A DNA stretch of 64,000 bases from Caulobacter vibrioides (lineage in GTDB: Bacteria; Pseudomonadota; Alphaproteobacteria; Caulobacterales; Caulobacteraceae): contig LNIY01000001.1 of NCBI GenBank assembly GCA_001449105.1, forward strand, positions 186,001 to 250,000, written 5' to 3'. This document shows, one piece after another, positions 27,062 through 35,513 of the stretch. The notes beneath the pieces are model-generated. The model was not told where the DNA came from and did no database searches. It worked only from the letters and a program-made list of their open reading frames with translations. A program made the translations under genes and the position numbers. Position 1 is the first letter of the stretch. Each line of letters begins with the position of its first letter.

Positions 27062-27487
27062 TCAGGCCGGCTTGCCCAGCAGGGCCTTCAGGCCGGGGCC
27101 GGCCTTGGCCGCCATCGCCTCGCCCAGCGCCACGGCGGCGTTGGCCGGGCGGATCATCACCTCGAACTCCCTGATCCTGCCGACGTCGTCGAAGGAGATG
27201 ATGTCGATGCCCTTGAGCTTCTTGTCGCCGACCCGAGCGCTGAACTCGAGCACGACGGCGTCGAAGCCTTCGGACCAGAACTCGCGATGATAGGTGAAGT
27301 CCTCGAAGATCGTGTTGACGGTCGAGATGATGTGCACCAGCGCCTCGACACCGGGATAGGGCGTGAAGAAGGCCGGCGAGCGGAACACCACCGTCTCGGC
27401 CGCCAGGGGCCGCAGGCGGTCGAACTCGCGCTTTTCCAGAAGATCGTGCCAGGTTTCGAGCGCTTGCAGCGCCTGCTCGCGGGCCAT
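27062..27487 (-). CDS. SnoaL/NTF2-like protein
   Basis: This 141-aa protein is likely an NTF2-fold (SnoaL-like) domain protein with a cone-shaped pocket. Supporting segments are ALETWHDLLEKREFDRLRPLAAETVVFRSPAF at the N-terminus, the mid-domain FTYHREFWSEGFDAVVLEFSA, and DIISFDDVGRIREFEVMIRP at the end, the usual last strands of the fold. It lies in the minus direction between two other minus-strand operons. A partner or substrate cannot be named from sequence. Confidence 0.78.
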   Translation of the reverse strand: MAREQALQALETWHDLLEKREFDRLRPLAAETVVFRSPAFFTPYPGVEALVHIISTVNTIFEDFTYHREFWSEGFDAVVLEFSARVGDKKLKGIDIISFDDVGRIREFEVMIRPANAAVALGEAMAAKAGPGLKALLGKPA

Positions 27488-27561
27488 GCCCCTCCCCCTT
27501 CTTCCGTTTCTTGGTCACGGCCCCGACGTGGGCCGGACGCCGCACTTTAGGACCCGTGCAA

Positions 27562-27585
27562 GGGCGGTCAACGCGCCTGCCGCCC
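27562..27585 (-). terminator. Possible terminator hairpin after the response-regulator gene
   Basis: GGGCGG and CCGCCC form a 6-bp stem with a 12-nt loop directly abutting the response-regulator stop codon. A second 6-bp GC stem (CGGCCC / GGGCCG, 27518-27535) follows further along the minus strand. There is no T-tract, so this would be a weak or factor-assisted terminator. It is an inference from palindromy alone. Confidence 0.3.
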
Positions 27586-28229
27586 TAGAGACCGATGTAC
27601 CCCCGCCGCAGCGCGGCCACGACCGCCTGGGTTCGGTCGCCGACGTCGAGCTTGAGGTAGATCGTCTTGAGGCAGGCCTTGATGGTGTCGGGCGACACCG
27701 ACATGCGCCGGGCGATCTCCTTGTTGGCGCGGCCCTCGGCGACCTGGAGCAGGATCACCCGCTCGCGGTCGGACAGCGGCTCCTCCAACGCGTGGAGGGC
27801 GATCTCCTGGGCGATCTCGGGCGACAGGATCCGCCGGCCAGCGTGGACGTTGCGGATGGTGTCGAGCAGGTCCTTGCGGATGCAGTTCTTCAGCAGGTAG
27901 CCGCCCGCGCCCGCCTTCAGGGCCCGCAGCGCCAGCGTGTCGCCGGGATAGGTGGTCAGGACGATGACGATCGCCCGCGGATCCAGGCCGCGAATACGCT
28001 CGATGGCCGCGACGCCGTCCAGCCCGGGCATCTGGATGTCCATCAGGGTGATGTCGGGACGCAGGCTGGTGAAGGCCTCCAGCGCCTGGACGCCGTCGGC
28101 CGCCTCGCCGACCACCCGCATGTCGGACTGCCGGTCGACGAGACCGACGATGCCGTCGCGCAGCATGGGGTGGTCGTCGACCACCAGAACGCGGATGAGG
28201 TCGGCGCCGCCGGTGCTCACGTCATCCAT
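27585..28229 (-). CDS. NarL/FixJ-family response regulator
   Basis: This 214-aa DNA-binding regulator has an N-terminal receiver domain (LVVDDHPMLRDGI, then phosphoacceptor D64 in LMDIQMPG) and a C-terminal LuxR-type helix-turn-helix (LSDRERVILLQVAEGRANKEIARRMSVS). The start at 28229 is supported by a GGAGG about 8 bp upstream and by overlap with the kinase stop (ATGGATGA, 28222-28229); longer in-frame readings intrude on the kinase gene. It would be phosphorylated by the kinase encoded just upstream. Confidence 0.93.
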   Translation of the reverse strand: MDDVSTGGADLIRVLVVDDHPMLRDGIVGLVDRQSDMRVVGEAADGVQALEAFTSLRPDITLMDIQMPGLDGVAAIERIRGLDPRAIVIVLTTYPGDTLALRALKAGAGGYLLKNCIRKDLLDTIRNVHAGRRILSPEIAQEIALHALEEPLSDRERVILLQVAEGRANKEIARRMSVSPDTIKACLKTIYLKLDVGDRTQAVVAALRRGYIGL

Positions 28230-31200
28230 GCCAGGGCCTCCAGGACAGGCGCTCGCGCCATGACGGCGCCGCTCGCGCACCATAGGCCGTCCGCGCCGGA
28301 ATGGTGACCACTATGCGCGTTCCCCTCCCCTGGCGGCTGTCGATGGCCAGCCGGCCGCGCAGGGCCCGCGCCCGCTCGCGCATGCCCGCCAGCCCGAAGT
28401 GGCCTCGCCGCCCTCCGTCGCGCAGGATCTCCGACGCCATGCCCCGCCCGTCGTCGACGACCGACACGATCAGGCGACGCGGATCGAACACGACGCGGAT
28501 CTCGATGCAGCCGGCGCCGGCGTGGGCCCGGGCGTTGGCCACGGCCTCTCCGACGATCGCCAGCACCTCGTCGCCGGCGATCTCGTCCAGGGCGCGCGCG
28601 GCGCCCTCGACGAGGACCCCCACCGGCGGCCCGGCCTCGGCTCCCGAGGACCGGGCCAGCTTGGACAAGGCCGCTTCGAGATCCTCGGCGCGATCGGCGG
28701 CACGCAGGTCCAGCACCCGGTCGCGGGCCTGGCCCAGCATCTCGTCGGCCGCGTCTAGCGCCTGCTCCAGCGGGGCCCGCTGGGGCTGGCCGCGCGGCAG
28801 GTCCTCGACGATCAGCTGGAAGCGCAGGATCAGCCCCTGCACGCCCTGCAGCAGGGTGTCGTGCAGTTCGCGCGCGATCCGTTCGCGCTCGGCGATCCGC
28901 TCGTTCATGCGCGCGCGGATCCGGGCCGTCACCGCCCGCAGGCGCAGGTGATAGAGGAACCAGGTCGCGATCGCGAAGGCCAGGAGGCACAGCACGAGGA
29001 ACAGCCGCGACTGCCAGAAGGTCGGCCGCACGGTGACGTCGAGCGACGCGCCCATGGTGTTCCAGACCCCGTCGTCGTTGGCGCCCACGACGGTGAAGCG
29101 GTACTGGCCCGGCGGCAGGTTGTAGAAGGCGGTGCGGCGCGATCCGGCCTCGACCCAGGCCTCGTCGACCCCGGCCAGCCGGAAGCGGAAGCGCACGCGG
29201 CTCGGCGTCCGCAGGCTGAGGGCGGCATAGTCGATCTGCAGCCTGGAGGTTCCCGCCGGCAGGACGACCGCTCCCGACGCCGGAACCGGCCGCCCGCCCA
29301 CGTTGACCGCCCGGATCAGGATCGGCGGCGGCGTGTCGTTGCGCACCAGTCCGCCGGGCGCGATCCGCATCACCCCGGCCGTTCCCAGGAACCACAGCCG
29401 CCCGTCGCCGCCCCGCGCGGCGCGCACGCCGTCATAGCGGGCCGAACCGCTGGTCAGGCCGTCCAGCTCGTCGAAGACCCGGTGGGGGATCGGCGCGTCG
29501 GGATGGGCGAAGGCGCGATCGAGGTCTGCGAGCGACAGGCGCACGATGCTGGAGAAGGTGAATAGCCAGACCTCACCGTCCGGGGTCTCCAGCATGTAGC
29601 GGACGTTGCGCAGCCACGGATGCCGGCGCAGGTCGATGCGCTCGACGCGGTCGGCCTTCAGCCGCGCCAGGCCGGCGGCCCCGCCGACGATCAGGCCAAC
29701 AGCGCTGTCACGAACGAAGGTCAGGCGACCCAGTTGCAGTCGTCCGGCGCTCCAGGCGGTCGTCCGGCCGCCGTCGATCCGGGTCAGGCTGGAAAAGCCG
29801 CTGATGACGATCGGCCGCCCCTGGCGGTCGATGGCGAATTGCTCGTCGGTTCCGCTGGTCAGCGTCTGCCGGTCGTGCCAGCCGGAGCCGTCGTGCATGG
29901 CCAGCTTGTGGTCGTTGGACGAGACCCAGAGCCTGCCGCCGCCGTCGACCGCGCAGATGAACAGGCTGCGGGGCTTGTCCATCGGAAACGTGCGGACCGT
30001 GCGCCCGTCGCGGATCTCCTCGACGATCCCGTCATGCAGCAGGAACGCGCTCCCCCCGCCGCCGCAGACATGCATCTCGCGGGTCAGCCCTCCGCGGATG
30101 CGAACCGGCGCCTGGTAGGGTCTGATCAGGAAGAGCCCGGCGCTATCGCCGACATAGACGAGGCCCTGCCCGTCCTCGGCGACGTAGTATTCCTCGGCTC
30201 CGCCGGGGATCGCGCTCTCCTCGACGATGCTGGGCGCCACGAAGGCGTTGAGCCCCCGATCGCCCCCGGCCCAGATCGTGCCCTCGCGATCGACGAAGAT
30301 GCTGGCCATCTGATTGTCGGTCAGACCGTCCTCGACGCCGTAGGTCGTCATCACCCCGGCGCCGTCGGGCGAGGTGATGCGGAACAGGCCCGCCGAGCCG
30401 GTCGCGCCCCACAGGCTGCCGTCCGGCGCGAAGGCGATCTTGGTGCGCAGGCGCCGCTCCGGCGCGGGATAGTCGGGCAGGCCCTTCGTGCTGGTCCGGC
30501 CCGCGGGGTAGTCGGGCAGACGGCGCGTGCCCTTCTGGTCGGATATCCAGATGTGGCCGGCAGCGTCCTGCGCCAGGCCGCCGCCGGGCGCGATCTCGGC
30601 GTGCGTCACCTCGAACCGGCGGGCGCCGCGCCGCAGGAAGAACAGCTTGTCCATGGTGTTGACCCACAGCACGCCGTCGCGCGCGGCCACCATCGACAGG
30701 ATCCAGCCGTCAGGCGCGCCCCAGCTGGCGTCAAGCGTCTCCCAGCGCCCGTTGACGAACCGCGACAGGGCCTTGGTGGGACGGGCGTTGACGGCCCAGA
30801 TCACGCCGTCCTGGTCCTGCTGGAGGTCGATGATCTGGCGCGACGGATCTGGAAGGCCCGTCGAGACGAAGCGACCGCCGCGAAAGGCCGACACCCCCTC
30901 GCCCAGGAACCGCCCGACCCACAGCTCGCCCTCGCGGGTCTCCAGCATCTGGGCGACGCCGTAGAACACGGTGGGATCGTCGCTCGCCGGCGAGAAGGTG
31001 TCGAAACTGACCCCGTCGAAGCGCGCCAGGCCATCGGAGCCCGAGATCCAAAGATAGCCGTCCCGCGTCTGGGCGATGTCGTTGATCCGCCCCGGGGGCG
31101 AGGCCGCGCCCCGCCACGCGGTATGGCGAAACTGCCCGATCGCCAGCCGGTCCGACTGGGCCAGGGCCGGCGAGGCCAGGACCACGACCAGCAGCGCGGC

Positions 31201-31242
31201 CAGCAGCGCCTTGGGGCGGCGGACTGTTCGAAGATCGCTCAT
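28222..31242 (-). CDS. Sensor histidine kinase with two-component propeller repeats
   Basis: This 1006-aa sensor has an N-terminal signal peptide (residues 1-29, with the LLAALLVVVLASPALA core). About 20 periplasmic beta-propeller (Reg_prop-like) repeats follow, with the typical G-x-L-W-x-G/A pattern (GYLWISGSDGLARFDG, GELWVGRF, GTIWAGGDRGL). A Y_Y_Y domain (residues about 660-740, QYRFTVVGANDDGVWN) leads to a membrane helix at about 746-765 and a HisKA_3-type dimerisation domain with the phospho-His H794 in ARELHDTLLQ. A HATPase_c domain with VGEAVANARAHA and VVDDGRGM closes it. Such proteins bind periplasmic ligands, often carbohydrates, and are NarL-class kinases. Start at 31242 fits the signal peptide. 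Confidence 0.93.
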   Translation of the reverse strand: MSDLRTVRRPKALLAALLVVVLASPALAQSDRLAIGQFRHTAWRGAASPPGRINDIAQTRDGYLWISGSDGLARFDGVSFDTFSPASDDPTVFYGVAQMLETREGELWVGRFLGEGVSAFRGGRFVSTGLPDPSRQIIDLQQDQDGVIWAVNARPTKALSRFVNGRWETLDASWGAPDGWILSMVAARDGVLWVNTMDKLFFLRRGARRFEVTHAEIAPGGGLAQDAAGHIWISDQKGTRRLPDYPAGRTSTKGLPDYPAPERRLRTKIAFAPDGSLWGATGSAGLFRITSPDGAGVMTTYGVEDGLTDNQMASIFVDREGTIWAGGDRGLNAFVAPSIVEESAIPGGAEEYYVAEDGQGLVYVGDSAGLFLIRPYQAPVRIRGGLTREMHVCGGGGSAFLLHDGIVEEIRDGRTVRTFPMDKPRSLFICAVDGGGRLWVSSNDHKLAMHDGSGWHDRQTLTSGTDEQFAIDRQGRPIVISGFSSLTRIDGGRTTAWSAGRLQLGRLTFVRDSAVGLIVGGAAGLARLKADRVERIDLRRHPWLRNVRYMLETPDGEVWLFTFSSIVRLSLADLDRAFAHPDAPIPHRVFDELDGLTSGSARYDGVRAARGGDGRLWFLGTAGVMRIAPGGLVRNDTPPPILIRAVNVGGRPVPASGAVVLPAGTSRLQIDYAALSLRTPSRVRFRFRLAGVDEAWVEAGSRRTAFYNLPPGQYRFTVVGANDDGVWNTMGASLDVTVRPTFWQSRLFLVLCLLAFAIATWFLYHLRLRAVTARIRARMNERIAERERIARELHDTLLQGVQGLILRFQLIVEDLPRGQPQRAPLEQALDAADEMLGQARDRVLDLRAADRAEDLEAALSKLARSSGAEAGPPVGVLVEGAARALDEIAGDEVLAIVGEAVANARAHAGAGCIEIRVVFDPRRLIVSVVDDGRGMASEILRDGGRRGHFGLAGMRERARALRGRLAIDSRQGRGTRIVVTIPARTAYGARAAPSWRERLSWRPWHG

Positions 31243-31307
31243 CCACGTCCCCCAAGGCCTGACCGAGTCACGACCCGCACACTGCGCCCAACCTCGCCCG
31301 GGCCGCA

Positions 31308-31321
31308 TACCCATCTGGGTA
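31308..31321. promoter_or_regulatory. Palindrome resembling NarL-type heptamers in a divergent promoter region
   Basis: TACCCATCTGGGTA is a perfect inverted repeat (6-bp arms, 2-nt spacer). Each arm resembles the TACYYMT heptamer recognised by NarL-family regulators. It lies in the 188-bp gap between the divergent kinase/regulator operon (start 31242) and the hydrolase/cupin operon (start 31431), 66 bp and 110 bp from the two starts. It is a good candidate site for the response regulator encoded at 27585-28229. Confidence 0.5.
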
Positions 31322-31430
31322 AAGGCTCGCCCCCCGGTTGGCCTTGAGGCTCAACCACACCCGAAGAACAGTGTCACCGGAAATCGCGGGGGCTCCGACG
31401 GACGCCGGCCGCACGCCTGGAGAGACACCG

Positions 31431-32381
31431 ATGACCCGAACATCCCTTGGCGCCGCCTCGGCGGCCGCCATTCTCGCCGGCCTCGCCGCCGCCTCGCCCA
31501 GCCAGGCCCAGCCACCGCCCTTCCCGCCGTCGTTCCAGGTCCGCGACATCCCGGTGAACGGCGCGACGATCCACGTCCGGGTGGGCGGCAAGGGCCCGGC
31601 GGTCGTGCTTCTGCACGGCTACGGCGAGACGGGCGACATGTGGGGCCCGCTGGCCGCCGACCTCGCCCGCGACCACACGGTGATCGTGCCCGACCTGCGC
31701 GGCCTTGGCCTGTCGTCTCGTCCGGCCGGCGGCTACGACAAGAAGACCCAGGCCGGCGACGTGGCCGGCGTGCTGGACGCGCTGGGCGTCGACAAGGCCG
31801 ATCTCGTCACCCACGACATCGGCAACATGGTCGGCTACGCCTTCGCCATGCGCTATCCCGAGCGCGTGCCGCGCTTCGCCCTGATCGACGCGCCGGTGCC
31901 CGGGATCGGCCCATGGGAAGAGATCCTGAAGAACCCGCTGCTCTGGCACTTCCGCTTCGGCGGTCCGGACATGGAACGGCTGGTGGCCGGCCGCGAGCGG
32001 ATCTATCTCGACCGCTTCTGGAACGAGTTCTCGGCCGATCCCAGCAAGTTCTCGGAAGGCGCCCGCGAGCACTACGCCAGGCTCTACGCCCTGCCGGGCG
32101 CCATGCACGCCGGCTTCGCCCAGTTCGCCGCCTTCGACCAGGACGCCATCGACGACAAGGCCATCCTCGCCGAGAAGGGCAAGCTGCCGATGCCGGTGCT
32201 GGCCCTGGGCGGCGAGAAGTCGTTCGGCCTGACCATGGCCGCGGTGATGCGCTACACCGCCAGCGACGTCACCGAGGGGGTGATCCCTGCGTCCGGGCAC
32301 TGGATCATGGAGGAGAACCCTGCCGCGACGGTGGCCATCGTCCACCGGTTCCTCGACGCCAAGCAGGACGCCAAGCCGTGA
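31431..32381 (+). CDS. Exported alpha/beta-hydrolase, epoxide hydrolase/haloalkane dehalogenase-like
   Basis: This 316-aa protein has an N-terminal signal peptide (residues 1-27, TRTSLGAASAAAILAGLAAA). The alpha/beta-hydrolase core has the HGYGETGDMW oxyanion-region motif and a nucleophile-elbow THDIGNMVG, in which the nucleophile is Asp129 rather than Ser. Asp nucleophiles are typical of epoxide hydrolases and haloalkane dehalogenases. His290 in ASGHWIMEE completes the triad. Start: GGAGAG Shine-Dalgarno 8 bp before the ATG at 31431. It is translationally coupled to a cupin gene by the GTGA overlap. The substrate is unknown. Confidence 0.87.
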   Translation: MTRTSLGAASAAAILAGLAAASPSQAQPPPFPPSFQVRDIPVNGATIHVRVGGKGPAVVLLHGYGETGDMWGPLAADLARDHTVIVPDLRGLGLSSRPAGGYDKKTQAGDVAGVLDALGVDKADLVTHDIGNMVGYAFAMRYPERVPRFALIDAPVPGIGPWEEILKNPLLWHFRFGGPDMERLVAGRERIYLDRFWNEFSADPSKFSEGAREHYARLYALPGAMHAGFAQFAAFDQDAIDDKAILAEKGKLPMPVLALGGEKSFGLTMAAVMRYTASDVTEGVIPASGHWIMEENPAATVAIVHRFLDAKQDAKP

Positions 32382-32857
32382 GCCCGCGCAGCCTCGCCGT
32401 CTGCGCCGCCGCTCTCGCTGCGGCCGCCCTGGCCGCGCCGACCTGGGCCCAGGAGGTCCGCCTGACGCCGTCTGAGATCGCCGGCCTGGCCAAGGGCGGC
32501 GCCGGGGCCGGCACCTCGGGCGTGGCGGGGATCCGGACCACGATCCTCCACGGCGATCCGACCAAGGCCGGGCCCTACACGATCGAGATCCGCGTGCCGC
32601 CGCATACGCGCATCGCCGCCCACAGCCACCAGGACGATCGCACCGCCGTGGTGGCCTCCGGCCTCTGGTTCTTCGGCTACGGAAAGAAGAACCAGGACCC
32701 GCTGGTCAAGGCGCTGCCGGCGGGCAGCTTCTACACCGAGCCCGCGGGCCTGGATCATTTCGCCCAGACCCGCGACCAGCCCGCCAGCGTCTACATCTTC
32801 GGGTTCGGCCCCACGAGCACCGACTATGTCGAGGCGGCGGACACGCCCGGGCGCTGA
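32378..32857 (+). CDS. Exported cupin-domain protein
   Basis: This 159-aa protein has a signal peptide (residues 1-24) and a single cupin barrel. The metal-ligand region is PPHTRIAAHSHQDDRTAVV, followed by the second cupin motif LPAGSFYTEPAGLDHFAQT. It starts with GTG at 32378 overlapping the hydrolase stop and so forms an operon with it. It is probably periplasmic. A role as a small isomerase, dioxygenase-like or binding protein acting on the hydrolase product is possible but not shown. Confidence 0.82.
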   Translation: MSPRSLAVCAAALAAAALAAPTWAQEVRLTPSEIAGLAKGGAGAGTSGVAGIRTTILHGDPTKAGPYTIEIRVPPHTRIAAHSHQDDRTAVVASGLWFFGYGKKNQDPLVKALPAGSFYTEPAGLDHFAQTRDQPASVYIFGFGPTSTDYVEAADTPGR

Positions 32858-32882
32858 CCCAGGCGCGCCGCCGCCAGGTCGC

Positions 32883-35489
32883 TCATCGGGCCGCGGGGGC
32901 CAGCTGGTTGGCGAAGAACAGGCTGTTGAGCAGCAGGCGCTCGGTCCCCAGCCAGTACTTGCGGTGGGCCGGGTCGTCGGCGAACAGCACCACGTTGCCC
33001 TCGCCCGAGCGCGCCACCTGCGCCCAGACCGAGCCCGCCGCCTGCTTGCGCAGGGCTTCGGGCAGGTAGCCGTTGACCACCGGCTGGGCGTCGATCCGCA
33101 CCACGTTCGAGAAGGCGTCGGCCACCGGCGACAGGGTGACGTCGGTCTCCTTGTTGACGAACAGCACCCGCCGGGTCAGGCCGAAGGCCAGCGGATGGGT
33201 GATGTCGGCGTCGGCCGACAGGGCGTTGCCGGCGCTGCGCTTCTCGGCCAGGGCGTCGCGGCGCTGGGCGAAGTCCTGGCGCTCCTCGGCCTTGGCCGCC
33301 TCGGGTTCGGACGCCTTGGGCGGCGGACCGACCAGCCCCTTGGCCACGGCCCATTTCGAGGCCGCGCCGAAGGTCACCAGCGAGCCGCCGGACTGCACCC
33401 AGCGGCGCAGGGCCGCGACCGTCTCCTCGCTCCAGTCGTCGTAGCGGCCGCCGGCCAGCACGATGCTGGTGTAGCCGCCCAGGGGCGCGCGACGCAGCTG
33501 GGCCGGATCGAGCTTGGTGGCCGGGAAGCCCAGGCGCTCGCTGAGCGAAAACCAGGTCGAGCCGATCTCGGTGGCGTTGACGCCCTCGCCCATCACCAGG
33601 GCGATCCTGGGCATGCGCAGGGGGCGGACGCTCTCGCTGCCGAGGTCGACGCCCGACAGGCTGCGGCCCGAGGCCAGGGCGTAGGCCACGACGCCGGCGT
33701 CGCGCGAGGCCTTGTCGACCGCCGCGCGCAGTTCGGCCGCCGGAAGCGACTGTCCGGCCGTGGTCACCACCAGGGTCCCGCGCCCGAACGCCGTCTGGCC
33801 GCCCGCCACGCCGGCGGTGAACGGATCGAACGCCGCGCGCACCTTCACGCCCCGCAGCAGCAAGCCGGACAGCACCTTGGGCGCGTTGAGGTCGCGCCAG
33901 TCGACGGCATAAGCGTAGGCGGCCTCCGGACCGACCACGCCGCCGACGGCCGCGGGCGTCTCCGTCACCGCCGCGCCCAGCGCGGGAAGCCGCGACAGGC
34001 GGCCGACGGCCAGGTTGTACGCCGGGGCGATAGCGTAGGAGGTGCTGCCGTAGACCCCGCCCTTGGTCGGCGGGGTCGGCTCGAAGATCGAGTGGACGAG
34101 GCGGAACTGCGGTTGGGCCGAGGGCACGATCCAGGCGCTGCCCGGCGCGTAGGCCACGCCGTCGATCGACACGGGCGCGGCCAGGGCATGGACCTCGACG
34201 CCATGCTGGAGCAGCAGGTCCAGGGTCTGGCGCGACAGGCCGGCATCGGCCGGGTCGCCGAACACGAAGGCCGCGTGCCTGTAGCGCCGCCCTTCCTCCA
34301 CCGCCGTGCGGAAGGTGTCGCGCTGCAGCTTGAACAGCCCCTCGCGCTCGGCCACCGCGCCGCGCACCGAGGCCAGGCCCGTGGCCACCTGGTTGCGGAT
34401 CGTGAACGGGAACTCGACCTTGCCGCCGGCCGCGTCCTGCACCAGCCCGCGCGAGCTGGCCTGCTCGACCGTCACCCCGACCCCGCCGTGGAAGTCGGGA
34501 TAGGTCGAGCCGTAGACGGCCGAGAAATTGTCGTAGTTCTCGCCGGTGTAGTAGAGCGAGCCCAGGTCATCGAGCGACTTGGCGTGGTATTTGGCCAGCA
34601 CCTTGTTGAACTCGTACGAGGCCTTGGGCAGCAGCGGGCTTTCCATGCTGGCCGGCGACGGCTCGAAATAATAGGTGCTGCCCGTCCCCATCTCGTGGAA
34701 GTCGATCTGCACGTTGGGCAGCCAGCGATGGAAGACCTTCAGCTTGGCGCGGGTCTCGACCTGGGTGACGGCCAGCCAATCGCGGTTGAGGTCGGTGAAG
34801 TAGTGGTTGGTGCGCCCCATCGGGAACGGCTCGACGTGCTCCTTGTCGAGCGGGTCGGAGACCGGCGGATTGCTCTTCCAGGCATTGTGCCAGTTGGCGG
34901 CGCGGTCGCGGCCGTCGGGGTTCTGAGCCGGGTCGATCAGGATCACGGCCTTGTCGAGCCACTCGGTCACCTCGGCCGAGCGGCCGGCCACCAGGTAGTA
35001 GGCCGTCAGCAGAGCCGCCTCGCCGCTGGAGGTCTCGTTGCCGTGGACGCCGTAATAGAGGCCGACCACCACCGGGGTCCTGGCGGGATCGGGCTGCGGC
35101 GCTGAAGGATCGGCCAGGGCGGCGTGGGCCTGGCGCAGTTCTTCCAGCCGCCCCTGGTTGGCCGGCGAGGTGACGATCACCGCCAGCAGCGGCCGGCCCT
35201 CGTAGGTGCGGCCGATCTCCTGCACGGTGATGCGGTCGGAGAGCCGGTCCAGCTCCTTCAGATAGGCTACGACCTGATCGTGGCGCGTGTACTGCGAGCC
35301 GATCGAATAGCCGAGGAAGGCTTCCGGCGTCGGTATCACGGGGTCGAGGTCGGCCGACGCGGCCTGCGGGAAATAGTAGCCGATCGGCGCGGCCAAGGCG
35401 GCGGGCGCCGCGGCGAGGGTCGCGCCGGCCACGGCGGCGGCGAGGAGCGCCGCGGGGGCGGCGCTCCGGATCCAGGATTTGATGGACAT
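32883..35489 (-). CDS. Zinc carboxypeptidase, M14 family, with C-terminal glutamine-amidotransferase-like domain
   Basis: This 868-aa protein has a signal peptide (residues 1-34) and an M14 peptidase domain. The zinc ligands are in H149-G-N-E152 and probably H265 in FHEMG; a substrate-binding segment NPDGRDR with RNWLA-type context (LNRDWLA) follows. Residues from about 400 onward are an extension typical of large bacterial M14 peptidases and contain a type-1 amidotransferase-like fold (YTSIVLAGGRYDDWSEETVAALRRWVQSGGS). The gene lies 24 bp downstream of a TonB receptor in the same direction. The pair suggests uptake and trimming of peptides in the periplasm. Confidence 0.92.
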   Translation of the reverse strand: MSIKSWIRSAAPAALLAAAVAGATLAAAPAALAAPIGYYFPQAASADLDPVIPTPEAFLGYSIGSQYTRHDQVVAYLKELDRLSDRITVQEIGRTYEGRPLLAVIVTSPANQGRLEELRQAHAALADPSAPQPDPARTPVVVGLYYGVHGNETSSGEAALLTAYYLVAGRSAEVTEWLDKAVILIDPAQNPDGRDRAANWHNAWKSNPPVSDPLDKEHVEPFPMGRTNHYFTDLNRDWLAVTQVETRAKLKVFHRWLPNVQIDFHEMGTGSTYYFEPSPASMESPLLPKASYEFNKVLAKYHAKSLDDLGSLYYTGENYDNFSAVYGSTYPDFHGGVGVTVEQASSRGLVQDAAGGKVEFPFTIRNQVATGLASVRGAVAEREGLFKLQRDTFRTAVEEGRRYRHAAFVFGDPADAGLSRQTLDLLLQHGVEVHALAAPVSIDGVAYAPGSAWIVPSAQPQFRLVHSIFEPTPPTKGGVYGSTSYAIAPAYNLAVGRLSRLPALGAAVTETPAAVGGVVGPEAAYAYAVDWRDLNAPKVLSGLLLRGVKVRAAFDPFTAGVAGGQTAFGRGTLVVTTAGQSLPAAELRAAVDKASRDAGVVAYALASGRSLSGVDLGSESVRPLRMPRIALVMGEGVNATEIGSTWFSLSERLGFPATKLDPAQLRRAPLGGYTSIVLAGGRYDDWSEETVAALRRWVQSGGSLVTFGAASKWAVAKGLVGPPPKASEPEAAKAEERQDFAQRRDALAEKRSAGNALSADADITHPLAFGLTRRVLFVNKETDVTLSPVADAFSNVVRIDAQPVVNGYLPEALRKQAAGSVWAQVARSGEGNVVLFADDPAHRKYWLGTERLLLNSLFFANQLAPAAR

Positions 35490-35513
35490 GATGTTTACTC
35501 GGTCGGAGGACGC

